Program-made: the position numbers and the translations under genes
DNA from: Gemmatimonadota bacterium
GTDB lineage: Bacteria; Gemmatimonadota; Gemmatimonadetes; Longimicrobiales; Gaopeijiaceae
Reading direction: 5' to 3'
Length of the DNA: 64,000 bases
Assembly: GCA_029262115.1 (NCBI GenBank)
Contig: JAJCZZ010000031.1
Span: 62,001 to 126,000 of the forward strand
Shown: positions 54,518 to 63,402 of the stretch, piece by piece
How positions within the stretch are numbered: position 1 is the first letter of the stretch
How the letters are laid out: every line of letters begins with the position of its first letter
The notes under the pieces: generated by a model
What the model was told of the DNA's origin: nothing
The model's database searches: none
Seen by the model: the letters and a program-made list of their open reading frames with translations, nothing else

Positions 54518-56785
54518 CTACCTCCCGCGCATCTCCCGGACCAACCGCCCCGCACCGTAGGCGTGTTCCAGCGCCGCCAGCACCGCGCGGATATCCACGG
54601 TCACGGATCGATTGAGTTCCGGCAGATAGATATAGTCGCCGGGGAGGCTCTCGATATTGCCGTCGAACACGACTCCGACGATCTCCAGTTCGCGGTCCAG
54701 GACCGGCGAGCCGGAGTTGCCGCCGATGATGTCGGCCGTCGATACGAAGTTGTACGGCGTGGCCAGGTCGAGGCCGGACGGCGGCGTCTGCCACCGGGGA
54801 GGGAGTGCCCACTCGGGGCGATCCGGGAAGGAGAAGTGCCGATCGTACATCCCGTAGAACGTGGTATGCCACGGAGCCTCCGTCCCATTGTATGCATATC
54901 CGCCCACCCGGCCGTCGGCGATTCTCAATGAGAAGGTCGCGTCCGGCGGGACGTCGGTGCCGTAGATTTCGAAGCGCGCGCGGCCGAGCTCCGAGGCAAG
55001 CGCCTCTTCCCGAGGGAAGGCGGCCGCCATCACCTCGTTCAAGCGGAGAAAGTCGGGCAGGAGCGCAACGACGGCCTGAATGGCCGGATCCTGGGGGTCG
55101 AGCGTGCCCGCCGTGGCGGCGCCGACCGCCCGTGCGGAGTCCGAGAGGAAGCTGCCCTCGACCACGGCACGGGCCGCGGCCTGTGGCGTGCGGCCACGAA
55201 GCAATCCTTGCGCGGAGGGCGCGCCATTGCCCAGATACTCCTGCAAATCCTCGATCCGCGCGGCCAGGAGCGCCACATCCAGATCGATCGGCATGGCCGG
55301 AGTGGCCTCCATCCCTTCCATGAGACCGTCGATCTGATCCTGTGGAGCTCCATTCTGCGTGGCCGCCACGATCTGCAGGCCCCAGAATCCGCGGGTCAAC
55401 GTCGACGACTCGAGGGCAGGTGAGCCGAATCCGGCGAACGCCCAGGTAACCTTGTCGATTGCAGCCTTCTGCGCCTGGATATCCGCCATCTCGGCGATGA
55501 GCGTTCCGTACCGTGAGCGGAGTTCCGGCGCTTCGTCGATGGCGGCCTGGAAGCGTCGCTGCGTGTCCATCCGGCGAGCCATGATGACCGGATCTTCGAG
55601 CCCCCGGATCTGTCCCTCGTACGCCTTCTCCGAGTTGGACAACGAGAAGTAGAGGTTGCGGAGATCGTACGTCTCGGCCTCCTCCGGATGCGCCTGGATG
55701 TACGAATCGAGAACGGCCATGCGGGACCGCAGCGCCGACAGGAGTGCACGGTCGCCGATGTCGCGCCGGTACTCCAGCTCGGCCACCGTCTGGAGCCGAC
55801 TGGTCGAACCGGGATTCCCGACGATGAACACCGCGTCGCCATCCTCCAGCCCTTCGTCGTCCACCGGAAACCACACGTCCGGGCGGAGCGGGGCCCCATT
55901 GTCGTCGTACACGCGGAAGAACGACACGTCCAGGTTGTACCGCGGATAGGTGAAGTTGTCCGGGTCGCCGCCGAAGAAGCCCATCTGCAGTTCGGGCGCC
56001 ATGACCAACTTCACGTTGGTGTAGCGACGGAAGACGTAAGCGGAGGTGCGGGCGCCGTTGTACAAGGACACCATCTCGACGACGATACCCGCGTCCTCGC
56101 CGCCGCGCTCGTCGCTCAGCCTCTCCTCGACCTCTTCGAGCACCTCCTCCCGGGCGTCGGCCCGCTCCTCGGGGCCGATCCCTACTAGGGCCGCGTCGAC
56201 CTCATCGGTGACGTCGATCAACTCGACGAGTTGATCCGCATCGAAGTCCTCCACGCTCCGCTCGTCGGCCAGGGTCGCGGCAAAGAATCCGTGGTCGAGC
56301 AGGTTCTCGCCCGAGCGCGACGCCTGGCTCACGAACTCACGACCGCAGTGGTGGTTCGTCATGACCAGACCGGTCGCCGACACGAACGAGGCCGAACACG
56401 AGGGAATACGGAGCGCGCCCAGTCGGGCCCGCTCGAACCACGCCGCGTCCGGACGGAATCCATACGCTTCCGCGAAGTAGTCGACGGGCGGGAACTCGAA
56501 CGTCCACATCTTGCCCTGGTCGAACGCGCCGGCACGCACGGTGTCGAGGTCGACCCCGAACACCATCGGTGCAGCGACCTGACCGGGCTCGGTGTCAGTG
56601 CGTGGCAGTTCGAGCCCCGGAATCGCGGTGCGGCCACCGGTGTCCCCCGTGGGCGGCAGCTCCGTGGTCGGGCCTGTTCCCGGAACCGCCGGGGCCGCGG
56701 GCTGGGGGCCACCCCCACATGCGCCCGACACCAATATCGCCGTCAGGAGCACCGCGCGCCGCCTCGATCTGATCAACCCCGTCAT
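54518..56785 (-). CDS. S46-family dipeptidyl peptidase (DPP7-like)
   Basis: 755 residues from ATG 56785, lipobox-like LVSGAC in the signal region then a Pro/Gly linker. Chymotrypsin-fold S46 peptidase: catalytic His in GLVMTNHHCG, Ser in IIGGNSGSPVLD, and the long helical insert between. The residue corresponding to the P1-specificity position reads Gly in FDGNIE; DPP11 carries Arg there, so this should be DPP7-like, preferring hydrophobic P1. Releases dipeptides from peptide N-termini in the periplasm. Confidence 0.9.
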   Translation of the reverse strand: MTGLIRSRRRAVLLTAILVSGACGGGPQPAAPAVPGTGPTTELPPTGDTGGRTAIPGLELPRTDTEPGQVAAPMVFGVDLDTVRAGAFDQGKMWTFEFPPVDYFAEAYGFRPDAAWFERARLGALRIPSCSASFVSATGLVMTNHHCGREFVSQASRSGENLLDHGFFAATLADERSVEDFDADQLVELIDVTDEVDAALVGIGPEERADAREEVLEEVEERLSDERGGEDAGIVVEMVSLYNGARTSAYVFRRYTNVKLVMAPELQMGFFGGDPDNFTYPRYNLDVSFFRVYDDNGAPLRPDVWFPVDDEGLEDGDAVFIVGNPGSTSRLQTVAELEYRRDIGDRALLSALRSRMAVLDSYIQAHPEEAETYDLRNLYFSLSNSEKAYEGQIRGLEDPVIMARRMDTQRRFQAAIDEAPELRSRYGTLIAEMADIQAQKAAIDKVTWAFAGFGSPALESSTLTRGFWGLQIVAATQNGAPQDQIDGLMEGMEATPAMPIDLDVALLAARIEDLQEYLGNGAPSAQGLLRGRTPQAAARAVVEGSFLSDSARAVGAATAGTLDPQDPAIQAVVALLPDFLRLNEVMAAAFPREEALASELGRARFEIYGTDVPPDATFSLRIADGRVGGYAYNGTEAPWHTTFYGMYDRHFSFPDRPEWALPPRWQTPPSGLDLATPYNFVSTADIIGGNSGSPVLDRELEIVGVVFDGNIESLPGDYIYLPELNRSVTVDIRAVLAALEHAYGAGRLVREMRGR

Positions 56786-56914
56786 GCCGTCGCCTCGATG
56801 TGGTGTTTCACACTGACTTCGCCGCAAAGACCCACTCCGAGGAGGGGCCGCCGAAAGCTCGCCCGTGCCCTGAACCCGGACAAGCGGGCATCACAGGGAA
56901 CGTGTCAACCGGTC

Positions 56915-57223
56915 TTACGACGTCGTCTGCACCGACTTCGCCACAGCTTCCACGTCGACCTGCCAGGCGTGGACCGGATGGGCGGGGTCGCTCACCGGTT
57001 GGTGGACGGACACCGCCTCCAGGAGATCACTGGCCTGCTCAGTGGGCACGACCGTGAAGAGGAGACGGGAGCGATACGGTGAAACCTCGCCGGACCACCC
57101 CACCAGCCCCCGGCCATGCCCCTCCACGGGCAGGTGGCTGTAGACCGCCACCCCGTGCCGTTTCAAGAGGGCCAGGACTGCCGTTTCCTCATCTTCCAGG
57201 AACATCACCAGCACCAACTTCAT
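56915..57223 (-). CDS. PII-like (DUF3240-type) protein of the efflux operon
   Basis: 102 residues from ATG 57223, which overlaps the RND permease stop (ATGA). Starts MKLVLVMFLEDEETAVLALL and continues RSRLLFTVVPTEQASDLLEA, a ferredoxin-like PII/CutA-type fold of the kind found at the end of metal-type RND operons. Probably binds a small molecule or metal and tunes the pump; inference from position. Confidence 0.65.
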   Translation of the reverse strand: MKLVLVMFLEDEETAVLALLKRHGVAVYSHLPVEGHGRGLVGWSGEVSPYRSRLLFTVVPTEQASDLLEAVSVHQPVSDPAHPVHAWQVDVEAVAKSVQTTS

Positions 57224-60200
57224 GACGGGACCTCCTTGGAGCGCGCGAGCAGGAAGTAGAGTCCGGGTACGACGATCAGCGTCAGCACCGTCGAGGCGAC
57301 GGCCCCGGTAATGAGGGCCACGGCCAGCCCCTGGAAAATCGGATCGAAGAGGATGACGGCCGCTCCGATGACCACGGTTCCCGCCGTCAGGGCGATGGGG
57401 CGCGTCCGGACCGCCCCGGCCTCCACCACCGCGTCGATGAGCGCCACCCCGTCGGCGGTGCGGGCCTCCAGATAGTCGATCAGGAGGATGCCATTTCGGA
57501 CCATCACGCCGGCCAGAGCGATCATGCCGATCATGCTCGTGGCGGTGAAGTATGCTCCGAAGATCAGGTGGCCGGGCGCGATTCCCACGAGCGTGAGCGG
57601 AATGGCCGCCATCATGACGAGCGGCGTCGTGAACGAACCGAACCACGCCACGATCAGCACGTAGATCAGGACGAGAGCGCCCGCGAACGCCAGACCCAGG
57701 TCCCGGAACACCTCGTAGGTGATCTGCCATTCGCCGTCCCACTTCACGACAGGAGCGTCGACTCCTCCCGGCTGGCCGGCGAACAGACGCACCACGGGCT
57801 CACCGTCCGGACCCACCATCTCGTCCAGGCCGTCTTCCAGGTCAAGGATGGCGTAGACGGGGCTCTCCTGAGCTCCGGCCACCTCGCCCATCACGTAGAT
57901 GACCGGTTGCCCGTTCTTCCGGTCCACGACGGGAGAAGCGGTGGTGTGGACCTGGCGAACCAGTTCGCCCACAGGAACCATGGCGCCTTCCACGCTGGCC
58001 ACCCGCACTTCCGACAGGCGGCCGAGCCCGGACCGGTCGGCCTCTCCTAGGCGGACGCGGACAGGCACGGCGGTGCGCGCGTCGGGCGCGGACAGGTGCG
58101 TCGCCGTGGCGCCCGAGAGCGCCGTTCTGAGAACGGATACCACCTGTGCCTTGGACACACCCGAGAGCGCGGCCTTCTCGGCGTCCACTTCGAGGCGGAC
58201 TTCAGGGCTGCGTGCCGTCAGCGACCAGTCGACGTCGACGACATCCGGATGGGCCTCGAAGCGGGCCATGAGTTCGGCGGCGAGCCGTTCCCTCTCGCCC
58301 GGATCACGCCCGTAGACCTCCGCGACCAGCGTCGACAGCACCGGGGGACCCGGAGGCACCTCGACCACCTTTGCCCGTGCACCGGTTCCCGAGCGGCGCA
58401 CCACCTCCTCCACCAGTGGACGGACGGCACGCGCCACTTCGTGGCTCGCGGGCCCACGGTCTCCCTTGTCCACCAGATTGACCTGCAGGTCGGCCACGTG
58501 GCTGCCGCTCCGCAGGTAGTAGTGGCGGATCATCCCGTTGAAGTTGAACGGCGCCGCCACACCCGCGTACACCTGCATGTCGGCGACCTCGGGCACCTGG
58601 CCGATGGCCCGGCCCACGTCCGTAGCCAGCGCCAGAGTACTCTCCAGCGCCGTGCCTTCCGGCAGGTCCAGGATCACCTGTAGCTCGTTCTTGTCGTCAA
58701 ACGGCAACATCTTCACGGCGACCGTCCGTGTCAGGAACATCCCGCCGGCCAGCAGGAGGAGGACGGACACCACGCTCAGAACCCCCACCAGGCGACGGGG
58801 AGCGGCCAGGAGGGGCCGCATGACGCGGCCGTACGCTCGGTAGGTCCGCGTCTCCTCCAGGATGTACGGGCTCTCCCCCTCGGCGGCCTCGTCGTGGCGA
58901 AGCACCTTGAACGCGAGCCACGGGGTGATGACCAGGGCCACCCCCAGACTGAAGATCATGGCCACGGTGGCGCCCACCGGCATCGGGCTCATGTACGGGC
59001 CCATCAGGCCGCGGACGAAGAGCATGGGCAGCACCGCCGCAATGACGGTGAGGGTCGCCAGGATCGTGGGGTTGCCCACCTCGTCGACGGCGGCGCGCGC
59101 GGCGGCACGTAGCGGTCGATCCCGCATGGAGAAGTGCCGTTCCATGTTCTCCGCCACGATGATGGAGTCGTCGATGACGATGCCCGTGACGAAGATCAGC
59201 GCGAACAGCGTGACGCGGTTGAGCGTGTACCCGAAGAGCTGGTAGACGAAGAGCGTCAGGGCGAACGTGACGGGCACCGCCATCATGACGACGACGGCGC
59301 TCCTCCATCCCATGGTCAGAAGGATGACGAGTCCCACGGCCAGGACCGCCATCAGCAGGTGCTCCTGAAGCGTCACGACCTTGTGGCGCGCGGTCTCTCC
59401 ATAGTTACGGGTGATCCGCACCTGCACGTTCCCCGGAACCAGGCCGCCTCGGGCCTGTTCGAGGCGCTCCTCCAGGGCCCTCCCCAGACGTGTGGCATCC
59501 GCCCCGGGGCGCTTGCTCACCCCCAGCGTGACGAGGGGCACCCAGTCGCCGCCGGCGTCGGCATGGAAGGCGTACTGGTCGACTTCCGCCGGACCGTCGA
59601 TCACCCGACCGACGTCGCGCACCTGTACGAGCGCGCCGTCGCGAACGTCGAGGACGACGGCTTCGACGTCGGCGGCACTCGTGAGGAACGGGCCGGCCGT
59701 GACGCGGAGGACCCGGCCGTCGCGCGTGAATCGTCCGGCCGGCACCTCGACGTTCTCGGCGCCCAACCGATCGACCACACGGGACGGGTCCAGCCCGTAT
59801 GCGGCCAACCGTTGTGGATCGAGCTCGACGCGAATCTCCCGTGGATATCCCCCGGTGACCTGGACGTCGCGTACCTCGGCCACGGACTCGAGCTCCACGC
59901 GGACTTCATCGGCGATGGCCCGGAGAGTCCCCGGGTCGACATCGGGGCCAAAGAGCGCCGCGGTGAAGAACGGGACGTCGTCGATCGTGACCGCTTTCAC
60001 GAGAGGAAACGCGAGTCCCGGAGGTAGTCGATCGGCGTGCTTCAGCAAGGTGCTGAACAGCCGCACCAGGCTCTCTTCCATGTCACGGCCGACTTCGTAG
60101 CGAACCGTTACCAGGCCGAAACCCTGCTCCGCATGGCTATAGACGAACTCCACGCCCTCCACCCCGCTGAGGACGTTCTCCAGGGGGACCAGCACCCGGT

Positions 60201-60396
60201 TCTCGACCTCCTTGGGCGACGCACCGGGAAGCGGCAGGTAAAGGTCGGCCAGCGGCACGATGATCTGCGGCTCCTCCTCGCTGGGCATGGTGCTGAGGGT
60301 CCAGGCGCCCAGCCCCAGTGCCGCCGCCATGATCAGGGGCGTCAGCTTCGACTCCAGGAAGAGCGCGGCGAGAGCGCCCGCCAGATTCCGGTTCAT
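57220..60396 (-). CDS. RND efflux transporter permease subunit
   Basis: 1058 residues from ATG 60396. AcrB-superfamily inner-membrane pump: N-terminal helix then MPSEEEPQIIVPLADLYLPL and GASPKEVENRVLVPLE, two large periplasmic loops, helix-4 region FVTGIVIDDSIIVAENMERH with the Asp pair for proton relay, and helix 10-12 MIALAGVMVRNGILLIDYLE. Substrate class (metal or organic) cannot be set. Coupled by ATGA on both sides to the adaptor gene and the PII-like gene. Confidence 0.93.
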   Translation of the reverse strand: MNRNLAGALAALFLESKLTPLIMAAALGLGAWTLSTMPSEEEPQIIVPLADLYLPLPGASPKEVENRVLVPLENVLSGVEGVEFVYSHAEQGFGLVTVRYEVGRDMEESLVRLFSTLLKHADRLPPGLAFPLVKAVTIDDVPFFTAALFGPDVDPGTLRAIADEVRVELESVAEVRDVQVTGGYPREIRVELDPQRLAAYGLDPSRVVDRLGAENVEVPAGRFTRDGRVLRVTAGPFLTSAADVEAVVLDVRDGALVQVRDVGRVIDGPAEVDQYAFHADAGGDWVPLVTLGVSKRPGADATRLGRALEERLEQARGGLVPGNVQVRITRNYGETARHKVVTLQEHLLMAVLAVGLVILLTMGWRSAVVVMMAVPVTFALTLFVYQLFGYTLNRVTLFALIFVTGIVIDDSIIVAENMERHFSMRDRPLRAAARAAVDEVGNPTILATLTVIAAVLPMLFVRGLMGPYMSPMPVGATVAMIFSLGVALVITPWLAFKVLRHDEAAEGESPYILEETRTYRAYGRVMRPLLAAPRRLVGVLSVVSVLLLLAGGMFLTRTVAVKMLPFDDKNELQVILDLPEGTALESTLALATDVGRAIGQVPEVADMQVYAGVAAPFNFNGMIRHYYLRSGSHVADLQVNLVDKGDRGPASHEVARAVRPLVEEVVRRSGTGARAKVVEVPPGPPVLSTLVAEVYGRDPGERERLAAELMARFEAHPDVVDVDWSLTARSPEVRLEVDAEKAALSGVSKAQVVSVLRTALSGATATHLSAPDARTAVPVRVRLGEADRSGLGRLSEVRVASVEGAMVPVGELVRQVHTTASPVVDRKNGQPVIYVMGEVAGAQESPVYAILDLEDGLDEMVGPDGEPVVRLFAGQPGGVDAPVVKWDGEWQITYEVFRDLGLAFAGALVLIYVLIVAWFGSFTTPLVMMAAIPLTLVGIAPGHLIFGAYFTATSMIGMIALAGVMVRNGILLIDYLEARTADGVALIDAVVEAGAVRTRPIALTAGTVVIGAAVILFDPIFQGLAVALITGAVASTVLTLIVVPGLYFLLARSKEVPS

Positions 60397-61475
60397 GAGG
60401 GGGTCCTGCTCGGATCCGGAGCCGCGAGGTCGCCGATGGCGCCGACGAACGGCTCTTCGGTGACGGTACGGATCGGGGCACCGTCCCTCAGGGCCGAATC
60501 CGGCCGGCGGACGAGAGGCGTGGTGGGTCCTGCCAGCATCTCCACGGCGTCGCCCGCCTCTCGGCCCGTTCGAATCCAGCGAAGACGCACCGTATCCGCC
60601 CGAACCGTGTACACACCCCGGAGTTGTCCCCGTTCGATGACCGCGTCCGCGGGGATCCACAGGGTGGCGGCGCCCTCGTTTCGAGAGCTCACCTGGAACG
60701 TGAGACGGGCCCAAGCCCCAGGCCGAGCGGTGACGGTGGTCCCCGGAAGGTCCGCTTCAATCTGACGAGTTCGGGTGCCCGGGGTGAGTGCCTCAGACAC
60801 CCGCGACACGCGCACGGGAACGGGACCCGCGATTCCCTCGATTTCGGCAGTCGCCCACTTCCCGACCCCGATTCGATCGGCCTGAGCGGACGGTACGTCG
60901 GCTCGGAGGGTTCGGGCACCCGGACCGACCAGAGCCAGCAGAGGGCGGCCGGGCACGGCCAGATCCCCGGGATCGACATCTCTACGGACCACGATCCCGG
61001 CGAACGGAGCGCGCAGTGTGGCGTACGCCGCCTGAGCGCGCGCGTCCGTCGCCGCCGCCTCGGCGGCACTGAGTTCCATGACGGCGACATCCAGCTCCGA
61101 CCGGGACGCCGCACCGGCGGCGGCCAGCCTGTCCATTCGGCCATGCGCCCGCTGAGCCAACTTCAGTCTTGCTTCGGCTGCTTCGGTACGGGCGTCGAGG
61201 TCTGAGGCCGCAAGGGTCACCAGAACATCTCCGGCGCGGACCCGGTCCCCCACGTCCACTTCGACCCGTTCGACCGACCCACTGGTGCGCGTGGCGATCT
61301 CCGCCCGATTGCGTGCGACGACCGTCGCGGGAAACGTCACGGTCGCTCCCCCGCGGCGAGGCGTGGAAACGGAGACGTCCACCGCCGGGATGTCACCGTC
61401 GGTCCGATCTCCCGCGGACGGGCCACACGCGCCGAGGGCCACCAAGGAAAGCATGGTCGTGGTCCTGAGCTTCAT
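60393..61475 (-). CDS. RND efflux periplasmic adaptor (membrane fusion protein)
   Basis: 360 residues from ATG 61475; lipobox LVALGAC. HlyD/CusB-like: barrel-sandwich half-motifs ATRTSGSVERVEVDVGDRV and LRAPFAGIVVRRDVDPGDLA flank a short coiled hairpin (ARLKLAQRAHGRMDRLAAAG). Bridges the permease to the TolC-type channel. ATGA overlaps on both ends. Confidence 0.92.
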   Translation of the reverse strand: MKLRTTTMLSLVALGACGPSAGDRTDGDIPAVDVSVSTPRRGGATVTFPATVVARNRAEIATRTSGSVERVEVDVGDRVRAGDVLVTLAASDLDARTEAAEARLKLAQRAHGRMDRLAAAGAASRSELDVAVMELSAAEAAATDARAQAAYATLRAPFAGIVVRRDVDPGDLAVPGRPLLALVGPGARTLRADVPSAQADRIGVGKWATAEIEGIAGPVPVRVSRVSEALTPGTRTRQIEADLPGTTVTARPGAWARLTFQVSSRNEGAATLWIPADAVIERGQLRGVYTVRADTVRLRWIRTGREAGDAVEMLAGPTTPLVRRPDSALRDGAPIRTVTEEPFVGAIGDLAAPDPSRTPS

Positions 61476-62839
61476 CGGTTCATTCCTGTGCGAGTGAGAT
61501 ATGCCAGACGGGCCATGCTTACCTGCCGCTCCACGGACGCGTCGACGGCCCTGGCGGTGAGGTCCGCAGCCCATGACTCGGTTGACAGCAGTCGTGCGGT
61601 GTCCACCAGGCCTTCCTCGAAACGGAGGCGCTGCAAGCGCACGGCCTCGGCGGCAGCCTCGGCGGCAGCAGAGGCGGCCCCAGCTCGCTGAGCCGACGTG
61701 GCCACCGCTCGGCGCGCGGCTTCGATCTCCGCCACTGCCATTCGGGTGCGCCCTTCGTGAGCGCCTTCTTCGGCTCGGACCTGGGCGGTCGCGGCGTCGC
61801 GACGAGCGGTCAACGAGAAGCCTGCGAAAAGCGGAACCGTGACCTGAACTCCGACCGTCCAGGCACCTCGTGCGCCCTCCCATGGTCGGGGCGCATGCGA
61901 CTCGATCCGAGCCGAACCTGAGAGATCGGGCCAACGCGCGGCCTCGGCCTGCCGCACCCGAGCCCGGGTCGCTTCCACGACTCGGGACGAGGCCAGGAGG
62001 TCGGGCCGGTCCCCGAGGGCCGGGTCACCCGCTGACGGCGGGCGGGGGTCGTCGGGGCCGAGCGGATCCAGGAGCGTGGTGTCCACCGGCGCTGGGACCA
62101 CACCGACGGGCCAGCCCAGGTCGGCGGCGAGGAACCCGCGGGCGTCGGCCACGGCTTGATCCGCCGCCATGAGGCGGGATCGAGCTTCCTCCACGTGCGC
62201 GGCCGCCAGGAGCAGGTCGGCTCGGGTGAGGAGGCCTTCGGACTCGCGGCTCTTCACCCAGCTCAGGTCTGCCTCGGCGGAGGCGAGCGAGGCTCGAGCC
62301 GCCGCCAGAGTCCGCTCCGCGCCGACCGCCCTCAGGTAGTCCACGTGCACCCTGAACGCCACGGAAGCGGTCACCCACTCCGCCGACAGATCGGCGGCGT
62401 CCGCCTCGAGAACGGCTGCCTCGTGTCTGCGAGCGTCCACCGGTGACAGGGGCGACCACCCGGCGGAGAGACCCGCCCGCCAGTCCGCCAGGGCCTCCGG
62501 GTCCACCAGTCGTGCGGGGTCGAAGTCGTCCCGGGTGAGTCGCCCCTGGAGGAGCCTACCGCCGAAGACCGCCACAGGATCGTTGGTCCGGACCCCACCC
62601 GCCTCTGCCATCAGCGTGGGCCACCGGTACGCACCTTCTGCCCGCGCGACGTGATCGGCGGCACGGGCGCGTGCCCGGGCCGCAATCGCCTCCGGACTGG
62701 CAGAGCGAGCTTCCGCGAGCGCCTCGGCCAGGGTGAGGGGTCGGAGCTCCTGGGAGCGCACCGGTGCCGCGCAGCTCCCCCCCGCACCCAGAAGTAGGAG
62801 CGCGAGCATCGGCCGACGTCGTAACATCTTAATATTCAT
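61472..62839 (-). CDS. TolC-family outer-membrane efflux channel
   Basis: 455 residues; ATG 62839 or ATG 62827. Signal peptide LALLLLGAGGSC. Two OEP repeats: LTLAEALAEARSASPEAIAA and, later, RPDLLASSRVVEATRARV with the long helical segments (AEIEAARRAVATSAQRAGAA) that build the tunnel. The second AT-rich operator covers the upstream start codon, which favours ATG 62827 or repression of this start. Confidence 0.9.
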   Translation of the reverse strand: MNIKMLRRRPMLALLLLGAGGSCAAPVRSQELRPLTLAEALAEARSASPEAIAARARARAADHVARAEGAYRWPTLMAEAGGVRTNDPVAVFGGRLLQGRLTRDDFDPARLVDPEALADWRAGLSAGWSPLSPVDARRHEAAVLEADAADLSAEWVTASVAFRVHVDYLRAVGAERTLAAARASLASAEADLSWVKSRESEGLLTRADLLLAAAHVEEARSRLMAADQAVADARGFLAADLGWPVGVVPAPVDTTLLDPLGPDDPRPPSAGDPALGDRPDLLASSRVVEATRARVRQAEAARWPDLSGSARIESHAPRPWEGARGAWTVGVQVTVPLFAGFSLTARRDAATAQVRAEEGAHEGRTRMAVAEIEAARRAVATSAQRAGAASAAAEAAAEAVRLQRLRFEEGLVDTARLLSTESWAADLTARAVDASVERQVSMARLAYLTRTGMNR

Positions 62840-62855
62840 ATAATCATATATTTAA
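62830..62855 (-). promoter_or_regulatory. ArsR-type AT-rich operator between arsR and tolC
   Basis: Minus-strand core AATATATGATTATAT matches the arsR-upstream site core AATATATGGTTATAT at 14 of 15 positions and in the same orientation. It lies in the 80-base arsR-tolC gap and reaches over the first tolC start codon. Confidence 0.6.
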
Positions 62856-62919
62856 GCTGCGAACAGGCTTCCGTGACAGAGGGGCGAGCCACTGAGTTCG
62901 GGCCTCGGCTGGGTCGTCA

Positions 62920-63222
62920 TCAGCATGCGGCCTGTCGGACACACGCCAACACTTTCAACGCGCGCTCATCCCCGATGCCGTAGTACGCGTGAACACCGTC
63001 CTTCCGCCGTGAGAGGATGCCCTTGTCCCACATCGTGATCAGGTGCTGGGAGGCCACGGCCTGCTCCACGTCGAGGGCCTCGTGAATTTCGGTCACGGTG
63101 CATTCCCCTGCCTGCTCCAGCAGATCGAGCAGCCGGAGGCGAAGGGGGTGCCCCAAGCACTTCAGCACATGGGCCGTGTCCTCGACGTCAGCCAACTGGA
63201 GAATGTCCCTGGTCCCCACCAC
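62920..63222 (-). CDS. ArsR/SmtB-family repressor of the efflux operon
   Basis: About 100 residues from GTG 63222, chosen because AGGAGG sits 6 bases upstream (inside the longer frame from ATG 63237). Winged helix LGHPLRLRLLDLLEQAGECTVTEIHEALDVEQAVASQHL and wing GILSRRKDGVHAYYGI. A Cys at the DNA-recognition start (GEC) and terminal CVRQAAC are candidate metal/thiol ligands. Heads the efflux operon. Confidence 0.9.
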   Translation of the reverse strand: MVGTRDILQLADVEDTAHVLKCLGHPLRLRLLDLLEQAGECTVTEIHEALDVEQAVASQHLITMWDKGILSRRKDGVHAYYGIGDERALKVLACVRQAAC

Positions 63223-63251
63223 CGCTCGCCTCCTCATCAGATCAAGGTTCT

Positions 63252-63277
63252 ATGATATATATATAACCATATATTCA
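63252..63277 (-). promoter_or_regulatory. ArsR-type operator upstream of arsR
   Basis: A 26-base A/T-rich island in GC-rich DNA, minus-strand core GAATATATGGTTATATATAT, with TATCAT just downstream as a possible -10. Same core as the arsR-tolC site, so the repressor likely binds both. Confidence 0.6.
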
Positions 63278-63292
63278 GGAGCGCGTCAACCC

Positions 63293-63402
63293 GCCACACG
63301 GTACTCCGAACAGCAGACCTGATGCGTCACCGCTGGGTTATCCGCGACGTCCGGGAAACCGAACGGCCACACGGTGCTCCGAACAGCAGACCTGATGCGT
63401 CA
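63293..63402. repeat. 37-bp direct repeat ending at the rhomboid stop codon
   Basis: Copies 63293-63329 and 63366-63402 match at 36 of 37 positions, 73 bases apart, each ending CCTGATGCGTCA. The second copy ends exactly with the rhomboid stop codon (minus strand), so the first copy is a duplicate of the gene's 3' end region. Confidence 0.75.

Noticed and set aside
61169-61497. Plus-strand ORFs inside the adaptor gene
   Set aside because: Arg/Pro-rich shadow frames with no domain pattern.
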